From Sutcliffiella horikoshii (GTDB taxonomy: Bacteria; Bacillota; Bacilli; Bacillales; Bacillaceae_I), in the NCBI RefSeq assembly GCF_019931755.1, contig NZ_CP082918.1, forward strand, positions 2,026,001 to 2,090,000: 64,000 nucleotides of DNA. Direction: 5' to 3'. This document shows positions 8,526 to 18,300 of the stretch, piece by piece; the first letter of the stretch is position 1, and the number at the start of each line of letters is the position of its first letter. A program made the position numbers and the translations under genes. The notes under the pieces are model-generated. The model made no database searches, was not told the origin of the DNA, and saw only the letters and a program-made list of their open reading frames with translations.

Positions 8526-9219
8526 AAAATTCCCAGCGAAAATGACCGGTTATCGGCGATTTAAACGACGTTAGCTTAATCTCAGAAGCAAAAGGGTAAG
8601 TGTTATGAATAATATATGGAATGCCATCTTTAGTACGTTTATCAGAAACAATGCCAACATGATCAAAATCTCCTCCTAGAAACACAACAATGTCTCCAGC
8701 TTGCCATTGCTCTAGGTTGTCTATATCTCCTTTTTTAACTTCAGTGGTCAATGATTGTGCATGTCTTTCAAAAAATACGGATTGATTTGGAACACGCCTA
8801 AAATCTATGTTGGGGTCAGGAGTTCCACCAACCCTTGGATACAAGTCCGTATTCTCGGCAATATCCTGATCCATTAGGTCCTTTAAATTAATTCCTGCTC
8901 CCATTAACCCACGCCAGACTACGTCCGTACAAACACCCTCTGTATCAGGTGGATAACCATCGGCATAATATACACTTTTATAAGGTGTACGCTGCTCTAC
9001 CTCTTTTCTTGCAGTTAAAACGATATCTAGCTGATCTGGTGTGCCGTTTTTATTTTGATCATGGTCGGATAAATTAGTGGGGATATCCAGAGTTTTGGTA
9101 AAAGGAAGTGACACATTAATTCCTAAATAGTCCCAAACAATACCCTCCTTAAAATAAAAGGAAAATCCTAATAGAAAAATTAATGCCCCTACAATTAAAA
9201 TCCTCGCTTTCTTTTTCAT
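8524..9219 (-). CDS. DUF1287 family exported protein with NlpC/P60-like layout
   Basis: A 231-residue protein with an N-terminal signal or anchor segment (residues 5-21). A short acidic DHDQNKNGTPDQLD motif resembles a calcium-binding loop. The DUF1287 core contains YYADGYPPDTEGVCTDVVWR, GDIVVFLGGDFDHVGIVSD and a late HNTYP. The Cys, the His after DFDHVG and the HN near the end fit a papain-like NlpC/P60 catalytic arrangement, so cell-wall amidase or peptidase activity is possible but unproved. ATG 9219 follows a GGGAG-type site. It is followed on the same strand by nothing and preceded by the DinB-like gene, 16 bases away, so the two probably form an operon. Confidence 0.8.
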   Translation of the reverse strand: MKKKARILIVGALIFLLGFSFYFKEGIVWDYLGINVSLPFTKTLDIPTNLSDHDQNKNGTPDQLDIVLTARKEVEQRTPYKSVYYADGYPPDTEGVCTDVVWRGLMGAGINLKDLMDQDIAENTDLYPRVGGTPDPNIDFRRVPNQSVFFERHAQSLTTEVKKGDIDNLEQWQAGDIVVFLGGDFDHVGIVSDKRTKDGIPYIIHNTYPFASEIKLTSFKSPITGHFRWEF

Positions 9220-9235
9220 GCTTCACCGCTCCCAG

Positions 9236-9694
9236 TCAAACAGTCAGGCTTATTATTTGTTTCATATGGTGTATATCGTGTTTTACAAACATACGTAAGA
9301 ATGAATCGGGAGTATATTTGCGCCTTTTCTTCCCGATGGTGAAAGTAACTTCTTGATCTAAACTCTCTATTTTGTCCAATAGCTTTTTTCTTGTGGTGAC
9401 AAATTCCTCAATTAGTACATTAGTGTCTTCAAAGGTTTTAATTGATTTTATAGCTTTTTCATTGTAGGTATCATGATCCGGGAAGTCTGGTAGAACACCT
9501 TTTTCTTTCATTTCAGGCACCATATTTTCCAACAAAAATAAATCCCAGAAGTAAATGTGGCCGATGATTTCTTTTATTGACCACTTACCTGTTGAAAGAG
9601 GTTTGATTAACTCACTTTCCTCTTTTGCTCTAAATGAATAGAAAAACTCCAAATTGTATTGATAGGCTTCATATGTTGATGCGGTCATATTCAT
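9236..9694 (-). CDS. DinB/YfiT-like four-helix metalloenzyme
   Basis: A 152-residue protein of the DinB superfamily. The expected histidines are visible: H47 in KEIIGHIYFWD and the HDIHHMKQI pair near the C-terminus, which together bind a divalent metal. Known members of the fold include thiol-dependent transferases (bacillithiol S-transferase BstA) and many of unknown activity. ATG 9694 is preferred over the TTG three bases upstream because of spacing from GAGGG. It stands just upstream of the DUF1287 gene. The substrate is unknown. Confidence 0.75.
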   Translation of the reverse strand: MNMTASTYEAYQYNLEFFYSFRAKEESELIKPLSTGKWSIKEIIGHIYFWDLFLLENMVPEMKEKGVLPDFPDHDTYNEKAIKSIKTFEDTNVLIEEFVTTRKKLLDKIESLDQEVTFTIGKKRRKYTPDSFLRMFVKHDIHHMKQIISLTV

Positions 9695-9969
9695 CAATTA
9701 CCCTCACTTTTCAAAATATTCTCTCATTAGATTGTACCGTAAATACATAAAAGTAACAAGAACATATATTCGTTTTTGTGGCTATTTATACCAGTTTTTA
9801 ATTTTCTGAATTCGGTTATATAGTTAATAACTAGCTCCCGCAACCATCTTCTAGTGACAAACCTCTTTAAATTTTCATGAAATTCTAATTTATTTCGCAT
9901 AAAGTTATCATAATTTTAGAGTATTTTGGACATTAATACTATTACAATAATAAATAAGTAGGTGAGATG

Positions 9970-10104
9970 ATGAGAAGAATCCGTAAACGTTCGTTTGAAG
10001 AACTTGTTTTAGAAAACAAGCAGCTGTTGTTAAAAGACGAAGAAGCGCTACGTAAAATTGAAGATCGCTTAGAAGAAAAAATGTTAAATAAAGCAGCAGA
10101 ATAA
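9970..10104 (+). CDS. fbpB: FbpB-family small basic protein
   Basis: A 44-residue protein beginning MRRIRKRSFEELVLENKQ and continuing EALRKIEDRLEEK. The MRK(I/V)RKxSFEELVxxNK start is the hallmark of the Bacillus FbpB (Fur-regulated basic protein B) family. In B. subtilis FbpB acts with the sRNA FsrA in iron-sparing translational control. ATG 9970 is four bases after AGGTGA; an in-frame ATG lies one codon upstream. I could not find a convincing Fur box upstream, so iron control is inferred from the family only. The gene is too short for most gene callers. Confidence 0.75.
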   Translation: MRRIRKRSFEELVLENKQLLLKDEEALRKIEDRLEEKMLNKAAE

Positions 10105-10171
10105 CTCTCAAATTTTTCTTGTAATGAATATCCCTCCACCTTGAGATAGTAAAGGTAGGAGGGATGTTTTT

Positions 10172-10315
10172 ATGAGTAATCCAAAAGGAAGCAGAAAACA
10201 TTTTATGCCAAACCACATCGGCACTCAACCACAAGAGGCTGGCGGTAATAAAGGCAAACAAATGCAAGATACATCTGGTAAACACGCTCAAGTAATTCAA
10301 ACAAAGGGTGAATAA
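10172..10315 (+). CDS. sspN: Small acid-soluble spore protein N
   Basis: A 47-residue protein with [20 protein letters not shown] followed by MQDTSGK, matching the B. subtilis SspN core. It starts at ATG 10172 after GGTAGGAGGG. In B. subtilis sspN and tlp form a forespore-specific operon, and tlp follows here 92 bases downstream. Confidence 0.88.
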   Translation: MSNPKGSRKHFMPNHIGTQPQEAGGNKGKQMQDTSGKHAQVIQTKGE

Positions 10316-10407
10316 TACATCCATCTATTTCAAGAATTATTCGAGGCAGCGTTGCAAAGAATAATCTTTGTAGTAACTTTTCATTCGATAAAGGGAGGCG
10401 TTTTGTT

Positions 10408-10650
10408 ATGGACCAAAATAAACAACATCGTGCAAACCCGGATGATCGCAGTGATAATGTAGAAAAGCTACAAAGCATGGTGCAGAATACAATAGAAAAT
10501 ATTGAAGAAGCACATGATTCCATGCAATTTGCCAATGCAGAGGAAAGAGCTCGCATTGAAGCAAAAAACCACCGTCGTGAAGAGAGCATTGCAGCTTTTA
10601 GATCTGAAATTAAAGACGAAGCCAGTGCTCGCGAAAACGGGCTTAAGTAA
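10408..10650 (+). CDS. tlp: Small acid-soluble spore protein Tlp (thioredoxin-like)
   Basis: An 80-residue, strongly charged helical protein containing [19 protein letters not shown] and ENIEEAH, as in Bacillus Tlp. Despite its name it has no CxxC thioredoxin motif; it is a minor spore-core protein. ATG 10408 follows AAAGGGAGGCG. It probably forms one transcript with sspN and ends at a strong terminator. Confidence 0.9.
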   Translation: MDQNKQHRANPDDRSDNVEKLQSMVQNTIENIEEAHDSMQFANAEERARIEAKNHRREESIAAFRSEIKDEASARENGLK

Positions 10651-10658
10651 AAAGGGGA

Positions 10659-10686
10659 AGACGGGCAGAGTAATGCCCGTCTTTTT
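10659..10686 (+). terminator. Terminator of sspN-tlp
   Basis: GACGGGCA pairs with TGCCCGTC around GAGTAA, followed by six T. Confidence 0.9.
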
Positions 10687-10763
10687 TAGAGGCCTTTTTA
10701 TGTGGAAAAATATTCTTTTATGTTATCATTATCAAATACAGCCAAGTAAATGGGGGAGTAGAG

Positions 10764-11189
10764 ATGCTAATTTCTAAAAAAGAGATTGAAGTACGTTATG
10801 CGGAGACAGATCAAATGGGGGTTGTGTATCATGCCAATTACCTGGTTTGGATGGAACTCGGCAGAACACAACTTATAAAAGATTTAGGCTTTTCTTACGC
10901 AGAAATGGAGCAGGACGGAGTTATTTCTCCTGTAATCGATATAAATGTTACATATAAGAAACCGCTTCGTTACGGGGAAGTAGCGACTATACATACTTGG
11001 ATTGAAACATACGATGGATTCCGTGTAGTTTATGGTTATAAAATACTTACTCCAGAAGAGGATATTGCACTATTGGGAAGTTCCTCGCATGTTTGTGTGA
11101 AAAAGGATAACTTTAAACCTATAATTATTCGTAAGAAATATCCGGAGTGGCATACTGCCTACGAAAACGCGAAGAAGCAAGGAGAGTAA
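10764..11189 (+). CDS. yneP: Acyl-CoA thioesterase, 4-hydroxybenzoyl-CoA thioesterase fold (YneP)
   Basis: A hot-dog-fold thioesterase of 141 residues. RYAETDQMGVVYHANYLVWME is the classical 4HBT/YbgC signature with the catalytic Asp, and YKKPLRYGEVATIHT follows as expected. It cleaves acyl-CoA; the natural acyl chain is unknown. ATG 10764 follows GGGGGAGTAGAG. YneQ follows four bases later, so they form an operon. Position matches the B. subtilis tlp-yneP-yneQ-yneR order. Confidence 0.87.
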   Translation: MLISKKEIEVRYAETDQMGVVYHANYLVWMELGRTQLIKDLGFSYAEMEQDGVISPVIDINVTYKKPLRYGEVATIHTWIETYDGFRVVYGYKILTPEEDIALLGSSSHVCVKKDNFKPIIIRKKYPEWHTAYENAKKQGE

Positions 11190-11193
11190 TACT

Positions 11194-11499
11194 ATGGCTT
11201 TCGGAATCAATCGTGGGGAACTTCAACAATGGAAAGAGAAAGTGAAATGTGGAGAGATAGCATTCCTTACTCACTATTGGATTCACCCGCGCTTTGATGG
11301 AATTACTACCGTAACAAAAGCTGGTTGCTGTGATGTGGAAAAGCTTATTGAATGGGGAAGGCAATATGGGTTGAAGGAAGAATGGATCCATAAAAGGGAA
11401 CAGTATCCTCATTTCGATTTAATCGGAGATACCCAGCTCGAGATTTTGAAAAAAGAAGGTCAATGCAAACAGATTAATCGTTTCTTCGAGCATAAATAA
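11194..11499 (+). CDS. yneQ: Conserved hypothetical protein YneQ
   Basis: A 101-residue soluble protein of unknown function. It has GEIAFLTHYWIHPRFDG, TKAGCCDVEKLIEWG and EEWIHKREQYPHFDLIGD, features I recognise from Bacillus YneQ. Several His, Cys and Asp residues (HYWIH, AGCCD, PHFDL) could bind metal, but this is speculation. It lies four bases after yneP and ends at a bidirectional terminator. Confidence 0.75.
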   Translation: MAFGINRGELQQWKEKVKCGEIAFLTHYWIHPRFDGITTVTKAGCCDVEKLIEWGRQYGLKEEWIHKREQYPHFDLIGDTQLEILKKEGQCKQINRFFEHK

Positions 11500-11533
11500 A
11501 GAATTAGGACTAAATAGCCCTAATTCTTTTTAA
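11500..11533. terminator. Bidirectional terminator between yneQ and yneR
   Basis: AAGAATTAGG pairs with CCTAATTCTT, with A and T tracts on either side. Confidence 0.85.
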
Positions 11534-11536
11534 TGT

Positions 11537-11824
11537 TCATTCATAGTCAAATTTAGGTTCATTCAATTTTTCATCAAACTTAATGTGAAGATCATGATTG
11601 TCAAAATACCATGCATCTTTTTCTTCCACAAAGAACGTAATTCCGTCTTTTTCAACGGTTGCAACAGGCTGGTCTGGGTCTTCTTTTACAATCCCTAAAG
11701 AAAATCCCTTTTGCACGGTACTGTAGCCTCCATAGCGGACTTGAAATTTTATGTTGTCTCCATTTTCTAGGTGAAGCTCTTTTTTATACCATTCCAAAGC
11801 TTGATCTGACATGTGAATATTCAT
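11537..11824 (-). CDS. yneR: HesB/IscA-like protein YneR
   Basis: A 95-residue protein of the HesB/YadR/YfhF group, beginning MNIHMSDQALEWYKKELHL. It has the beta-rich IscA fold (FQVRYGGYSTVQKGFSLGI) but lacks the three conserved cysteines of true Fe-S carriers, as B. subtilis YneR does. A cluster-carrier role is therefore doubtful. ATG 11824 follows AAAGGAGTTG; a longer frame upstream has no such site. It is convergent with yneQ. Confidence 0.82.
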   Translation of the reverse strand: MNIHMSDQALEWYKKELHLENGDNIKFQVRYGGYSTVQKGFSLGIVKEDPDQPVATVEKDGITFFVEEKDAWYFDNHDLHIKFDEKLNEPKFDYE

Positions 11825-11964
11825 AATAGCAACTCCTTTTGTCTCTGTGATTGTATTACGTTGCCTTGAAAAAAGGAAAGATGCTTTCGCATGAACGCAA
11901 TATGTATATACAACCTTATTATACCTGAATTCCACATATGCAACCAAATGAAACAGCTTTAGGT

Positions 11965-12008
11965 AAAATAAAAAGCACCGACCCAAGTTTTTGGATCGAT
12001 GCTTAATA
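11965..12008 (-). terminator. Terminator of the capA-like gene
   Basis: On the minus strand AAGCATCGATCCAA pairs with TTGGGTCGGTGCTT around AAAC and runs into TTTATTT. Confidence 0.75.
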
Positions 12009-12010
12009 AT

Positions 12011-13201
12011 TTAGTTTCTTAATTCATCATCTTTTAACCATTGGTACATATGTTTCATCATTTCCTCGTTTTTAGCCTCTGCCTGAGGAAAGCCATACGA
12101 TGCCGCGTCCTTTAATGGAACAACATGATATTTAGTAGGATTAATCTGTGAAACATAAGTAGGGATGAAATTGTCCACTTTAATATCAATTTTGCTTTCC
12201 TGTCCATCCATGTTTTTTTCCACATGGAGTTGAAGGATGCCACCGATATCTTTATAGTCGTCTTTTTGCCCAGAGAGGAAATTACCTAAAGAATAGACAA
12301 CAAACATCTTTCCGCCATCAGGCCTGTCCATGAACTTCATTGGTTGCAATACATGTGGGTGATGCCCGATCACAATGTCGACACCAGTTTCAGCCAGGAA
12401 GTCTGCAAGTTCTTCCTGTTCTGAATTTGGAAAAAGGATATATTCTACCCCCCAGTGCATCGCAACTACAACGACATCTGAATTTTGCTTGGCTTCTTGA
12501 ACGTCTTTTTTTATCGCTTCACGATCAATCAAGTTTACAAAAAATTCTTTCCCTTCCGGAACGGGAATACCGTTTGTTCCGTATGTGTAAGACAAGAATG
12601 AGAACTCAATGCCATTCTTTGATATGGTTCGTAATTTTGCTTTATCTTCATTGCTCTTATACCCACCTACATACTCCATTCCAATGGTTTCATAATGGTT
12701 AATGGCATTCATGATCGCCTTTTCTCCACGGTCCAATGTATGGTTATTGGCGATGCTGACAATATCAACGCCGGCTTCCTGAAGGGCATCAGCCACTTCA
12801 AATGGACTGTTAAAGCTAGGATAGTTGGATAATCCTATTTCAGTCCCCCCGATGATGGTCTCTTGATTTGCAATGGAAATATCGGTTTCAAGCAGGTAGG
12901 ATTTCACCTTATTTAGCATTGGATTGAAATCATAGCTGCTTTCCCCTGTTTTCGCTGCATTATAAACCGTGCTATGGATAAGTAAATCCCCAACAGCGGA
13001 AATGGTTGCTTCTGTTCGGAAGCCCTTTTCGGTTTTTAATTCTTTTGTTAACTTATGAAGCTTCACTGGATTTGCAACAAGTTCTTCTTGACTATCACTC
13101 CCATTAAAACTGCTGAAATGTTTAAAGGACAATACAGAAAAAACGGTTCCCAATAGCATAATAATTAAAATCGGGAGAAGGTATTTAAATTTTTTATTCA
13201 T
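12011..13201 (-). CDS. CapA-family metallophosphatase-like exported protein
   Basis: A 396-residue protein with an N-terminal membrane anchor (residues 5-25) and a PGA_cap/CapA domain. The metal-binding motifs are AVGDLLIH, NQETIIGG, SIANNHTLDRG and GHHPHVLQ, in the order of the calcineurin-like CapA fold. CapA (PgsA) takes part in poly-gamma-glutamate export, but here there is no capB or capC nearby, so a role in a PGA operon is not supported. Single CapA proteins are common in Bacillus, with unknown roles in wall-polymer metabolism. ATG 13201 follows AAGGGGTT; the longer upstream frame is unlikely. Confidence 0.87.
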   Translation of the reverse strand: MNKKFKYLLPILIIMLLGTVFSVLSFKHFSSFNGSDSQEELVANPVKLHKLTKELKTEKGFRTEATISAVGDLLIHSTVYNAAKTGESSYDFNPMLNKVKSYLLETDISIANQETIIGGTEIGLSNYPSFNSPFEVADALQEAGVDIVSIANNHTLDRGEKAIMNAINHYETIGMEYVGGYKSNEDKAKLRTISKNGIEFSFLSYTYGTNGIPVPEGKEFFVNLIDREAIKKDVQEAKQNSDVVVVAMHWGVEYILFPNSEQEELADFLAETGVDIVIGHHPHVLQPMKFMDRPDGGKMFVVYSLGNFLSGQKDDYKDIGGILQLHVEKNMDGQESKIDIKVDNFIPTYVSQINPTKYHVVPLKDAASYGFPQAEAKNEEMMKHMYQWLKDDELRN

Positions 13202-13354
13202 TGTAATTAACCCCTTATATCTTTTTCTTCCTCCACCATATAACATAGTTTTTGCAAAATTCATCGTAATATGTCGAATGTTCAAAAAATTAAAGGGTTT
13301 TTGTTTTGTATCTCGAAATAGTAAAAGGATACATGTAAAAAGGGGGAAATCAAT

Positions 13355-15133
13355 TTGCTTACGTTCAAAAAACCTGAAGTAGAACAATTCTTTAAAGTTT
13401 TTAATATTGAAGATTTTACATTGAGTCCTGATGAAAAACAGTTAGTGTACAGTACGAATCTAACGGGTCATTATAATGTATGGGCAATGGATCTGCCGAA
13501 TCAGTACCCATACCCACTTACATTCAATGACCAAAGTTGTCATGGGTTAAAGTACGAACCAAATGGAAAATACATATTAGCAAGCTTTGATCAGGATGGA
13601 AATGAGCTGGCGCAACTTTATGCACTGCCAAGTCGAGGCGGGGAATTGCAGGATGTGAGAGTGGATAACGATCACCGTCATATGAACCCGAGTTTCTCCA
13701 AGGACGGACAACGTATATACTATACGAGCACAAAAGGTAACCAAACCTATTTAAATTGTTATTGTTACGACTTGGAGACAAAAGAGGAAAAGTTATTGGT
13801 GGATGGGACAGATGCGTCAACATACTTAATAGCTGTCTCAGAAGATGAAGAAAGTTTCATTACTTTAAGACATTATGCCAACACTCATACACAGGCATTT
13901 TTACATCAAGGAGGAACAACAACTAAATTAACTCCGGAAACAGACAGTCAGCATACAGTTGACAGCGCAATATTTACGGAATCCAACTCCATTTATCTTG
14001 TTACTGATTATGAGGATGATAACGGATACCTCGCGCATTTTGATCTTGAAACCAAGAAGTTTACAAAAGTATCAGATAGTGAGATGCATTTTAATAACAT
14101 GTATTTAGACAAGACAGGAAACAAGTTATACCTCGTATCAGCCAAAGGGGTGGAGGATAAACTCTTTACCTATTGTTTGGAGAAAAAAGTTTGGAATGAA
14201 GTAGATATACCAGTTTCCATTATCGAAAAAGTGGTAATTAGTAAAAGTGGATCGGTCTATTTACTAGGAAAAACTGCTTCAAAGCCAGCAAACATATTTA
14301 AAAAGGAAACTGAAGGTTGGATTCCTTTAACAAATAATCGTGTGCCGGCAGTTGCGGATGAAGATCTTTGTGAACCTGAAATACTTTCTTATCCATCCTT
14401 TGATGGATTAGAGATTGAAGCTTTATTCTTTAAGGCAAAAGAAGAGGTTTCAAATGGACATGTAATCTTATGGCCGCATGGTGGTCCCCAGGCATCTGAA
14501 CGAAAATTCTTCCGCTCCTATTTCCAATTCCTTGTTAATCGCGGATTTAGTATTTTTGCACCGAATTTCCGAGGATCATCCAATTATGGACTAACTTATA
14601 TGAAAATGGTAGAGGGAGACTGGGGTCATGGACCTCGGCTAGATAACATCCATGGTTTAGAATGGATAATCGAAAAAGGATATGCAGAAAGAGAAAAAAT
14701 ATTCCTTATGGGCGGCAGCTATGGTGGTTACATGGCGTTACTTCTCCATGGGCGTCATCCTGAATATTTCAAAGCAGTCATTGATATATTTGGTGTCAGT
14801 AACTTGTTTTCCTTCATTGATTCTGTGCCAGAACATTGGAAACCGATCATGAAACAATGGGTTGGAGATCCGGTAGAGGATAAAGAACGACTGACAATCG
14901 ATTCTCCAATCACTTACCTTGATACAATGACAAAACCAATGTTAATTATCCAAGGTGCGAACGATCCGCGAGTGGTCAAGAAAGAATCCGATCAGATTGT
15001 GGATGCTTTAAAAGAAAAAGGCAGAGAAGTGGAATATCTTGTTCTTGATGATGAAGGGCATGGCTTCTCTAAGAAGGAAAATGAAATAAAAGTATTCAGG
15101 TCAATCTTGAATTTTTTAGAAAAACACCTTTAA
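13355..15133 (+). CDS. S9 family serine peptidase (prolyl oligopeptidase type, YuxL-like)
   Basis: A 592-residue cytoplasmic peptidase: residues 10-330 form a beta-propeller with WD40-like blades, and the rest is an alpha/beta hydrolase domain. The triad is S455 in GGSYGGY, D537 in QGANDPRV and H569 in DDEGHGF. GPQASERKFFRSYFQFLVNRG and FRGSSNYG are typical S9C (acylaminoacyl peptidase) motifs. The start is TTG 13355 after AAAAGGGGGAAA; no ATG fits. There is no signal peptide. It is divergent from the capA-like gene with a shared 150-base promoter region. Confidence 0.92.
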   Translation: MLTFKKPEVEQFFKVFNIEDFTLSPDEKQLVYSTNLTGHYNVWAMDLPNQYPYPLTFNDQSCHGLKYEPNGKYILASFDQDGNELAQLYALPSRGGELQDVRVDNDHRHMNPSFSKDGQRIYYTSTKGNQTYLNCYCYDLETKEEKLLVDGTDASTYLIAVSEDEESFITLRHYANTHTQAFLHQGGTTTKLTPETDSQHTVDSAIFTESNSIYLVTDYEDDNGYLAHFDLETKKFTKVSDSEMHFNNMYLDKTGNKLYLVSAKGVEDKLFTYCLEKKVWNEVDIPVSIIEKVVISKSGSVYLLGKTASKPANIFKKETEGWIPLTNNRVPAVADEDLCEPEILSYPSFDGLEIEALFFKAKEEVSNGHVILWPHGGPQASERKFFRSYFQFLVNRGFSIFAPNFRGSSNYGLTYMKMVEGDWGHGPRLDNIHGLEWIIEKGYAEREKIFLMGGSYGGYMALLLHGRHPEYFKAVIDIFGVSNLFSFIDSVPEHWKPIMKQWVGDPVEDKERLTIDSPITYLDTMTKPMLIIQGANDPRVVKKESDQIVDALKEKGREVEYLVLDDEGHGFSKKENEIKVFRSILNFLEKHL

Positions 15134-15152
15134 TTTTTTTGACATTTGTTTA

Positions 15153-15187
15153 GGACTCGGGTTTATACTCAGAGTCCTATTTTTTTT
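15153..15187 (+). terminator. Terminator of the S9 peptidase gene
   Basis: AGGACTC pairs with GAGTCCT around a 13-base loop, followed by A and eight T. Confidence 0.8.
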
Positions 15188-15342
15188 GCTTAACATGTTA
15201 TGGCGCTCTAGTCGTAGCCTCTTCTACGCCTCAAGAAGTATTTTCCAAAAAAGGCTTTTTATTTGATTAATTAGCGCATATAATCAATTTTGGGAGTTGG
15301 AAAATTATTCTTATTTTTCTTAATTGAGGGGAGAATTTTGGG

Positions 15343-18300
15343 ATGTCGATGATGGAATTTATTTTAAAAAGGAAAATTGCTGTTGGGCTATTAGTTGTGT
15401 TTGTATTTATGATCGGCTTTTACTCACTGAACAAACTAGATCAAGAATTAATGCCACCGATTTCTTTTGATATGACCATTGTACAGGTAGATGCCGGACA
15501 AATGCCGGTACTGGATGTAGAAGATAAAGTGACAAAACCGATTGAACAGATTTTAAGTGGAATGGATGGTGTGGATTCCCATACTTCCGCAACCTATGTT
15601 GGAAAGTCTTCTATTACTGTCATGATAGAAGAGGGAAGAGGGGATGAAGTACATAAGAATATTGAGGCTGCAGTAGCCCCTTTATCCACTCAAATCCCCG
15701 GAGTTCAGTATATTAATAGCTTTCAAATGACTACAAGCCAGGAATATGAATTTTATATGGATATTTTTAATGGTAATATGGAGGACATTTCAGCCTTTGC
15801 TAGAAATGTGGTAGAACCTAGACTAGAAGCATTGCCAGAAGTAAGAGATGTGAAGTTTGATGGATTAGAAGAGAACGAAGTGGTCATTACATTCAAGGGT
15901 GATGAACTATCGGACGCTGGTGTGGACTCCCAGCAAATCATTCAAACCATTCAACAGTCTAATCTAATCACTTCATTTGGGGAACTATCGGAGGAAGTAA
16001 ACGAGCCGACATTAAGATGGAACACCTCCTTAACAAATGTCGAGGATATTAAAGGGATTTTAATACCCACCATGTCTGGGGTGAAAGAACTTAGCCAACT
16101 AGCTGATATTGAACTGCAGGTTCGAGAGACTACATCTGGCGTATGGAAGGACGGAAGCCAGGATGTAGTAATGGTTCAAATTGGGCGTGTTTCTGAGGTT
16201 ACGCAAATTGAAATGGCAGAAGCGGTCCGTGCTGAAGTCGAGAAAATAAGAGAAGAAGGGCTTGTTTCCGGATTTGAGTTTGAAGAAATAGTAGCTCAGG
16301 CCGATTATGTCAGCGAAGCGGTGGATGGTGTTTCAAGCAACATTCTAATTGGGGGAATACTTGCCATCGTGGTGTTATTCCTGTTCCTCCGAAATGTCAG
16401 AGCAACCATGATCATTGGAATTTCCATCCCCTTATCCATTCTACTCACCTTTGCGAGCATGTGGTTATTGGGATACAGCCTTAATATGCTGAGTTTAATA
16501 GCGCTTGGGTTAGGAATTGGAATGATGGTGGATGCTTCCATCGTTATTTTAGAGTCCATTTATCGAAAAAAAGAACAAGGTTTAAAGAATCGGGAAGCTG
16601 TAATAGTTGGAGTAAAGGAAGTTGCATCTGCGGTATTTGCTTCCATGCTGACTACCATCGTTGTGTTTTTACCTATCGGTTTGTTAGGTGGAGAAGCAGG
16701 CAAGTTCATGATTATATTATCTGTTGTGGTGATTGTGACACTCGTAAGTTCAGTTGTAGTTTCTTTTACACTAATACCATCCCTTTCTGAAAATTTCTTG
16801 AAATTGACGAAAAGGCAACAGAATAAAAAAGAAAGTAAAATTATCCTGTCCTATGGTAGGTTCATTAAATGGCTGACTGGTAAAAAACGTAGACGCTACG
16901 GTGTTATCTTCCTGTTTTGCCTAATGTTTATTGGGTCTTTGGCTTTAGTTACAAAAGTTCCGATGACCATCATGCCTGACATGTATAATCGCTATTCGGA
17001 AATTATGGTTTCATTAGATAAAGGTGTTACACCAGATCAGAAAAATGAAATTGCAGAAGCAATACATTCCAAGCTCGTTGATATTCCAGATGTTAAGGAA
17101 GGTTTTGTACTGGATCAAATTGAATTCATGTTTGTGCTGATCAATATGACTCCAGAAGAAGAAGCTACCTTAGAGCAAAAAGAGGTAAACGAACAGATTC
17201 TCAAGGGATTGCTTGAACTAAAAGAAGATTATCCTGTCATGGATGTTACCTCCGTAATGAGCGCTGGAGCCAGTTATCCGGTTCAAATTGAGTTAAGTGG
17301 AGAAGATCTTGATGGGTTGACTTCGTTATCCTCTGATTTGGTAAAAGAACTGAACGATATAGATGGGATCATGGGCACCACAACTTCACTTGGAACATTG
17401 ATGGATGAGGAACTAATTGTGCTTAATGAAGCAGCCATGACAAAGGACGGAATTACTCCGCTACAAATTTTTGGTCAATTAAATAATTTTACTTCATCTG
17501 TTCCAATTGGTGCATTGCAAGATGAAGGCGCAACACCTATCTTAGTTGCCCCAAATGAAGTAATTACAAACAAAAATGAGTTATTAGATCTTGAGGTGAC
17601 AACACAAGACGGACCAAAGAGACTTTCTAATTATGTGTCGTTTGAACAAGTAAAAGCACCCGGCCAAATTGATCATAAAGACGGGGAACGGGTTGTCAAA
17701 GTTCTTGCGAATATCGAGGATCGCGATTTAGGTTCTGTTAACAGAGATGTGCAAGAAATAGTGGAGAATTTTGATACACCAGATGGCTATAGTATCTCGG
17801 TTGGAGGAAGTCTTGAGCAGCAACAAGAAGCAATACAGGATATGTTAGTTATCTTAGCCATAGCCATATTCTTGGTATATGTTGTGATGGCCGTTCAATT
17901 CAACCACTTACTCCACCCGATCATTGTGATGACAATTATCCCAATGACTTTTACCGGTGTTATTTTAGGATTACTGCTAACACAGCGTGAATTGAGTATT
18001 ATGTCAGGGATGGGTGTCATAATGTTAATCGGGATTGTATTAAATAATGCTATCCTATTGATTGACCGAGCTAAACAACTGAGAGCAGATAATTATGGTG
18101 CAGGGGAAGCGATGGTAGAAGCAGGTATGAACCGGATACGTCCGATCTTCATGACTACGTTGACAACAGTTGGTGGAATGTTGCCGCTTGCCATTTCTAC
18201 AGGAGCTGCAAGCAACTACCAGGCACCTTTAGCCACTGTTGTGATTGCAGGACTATTGTTCTCAACTTTAATAACATTGGTACTGATTCCTTCTGTTTAT

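Noticed and set aside
9900..9969. Fur box upstream of the FbpB-like gene
   Set aside because: Only one half (TTATCA) fits the 7-1-7 consensus; the second half does not.
9940..10600. Long minus-strand frames opposite fbpB, sspN and tlp
   Set aside because: They are shadows of the real small genes on the plus strand, without RBS or family similarity.
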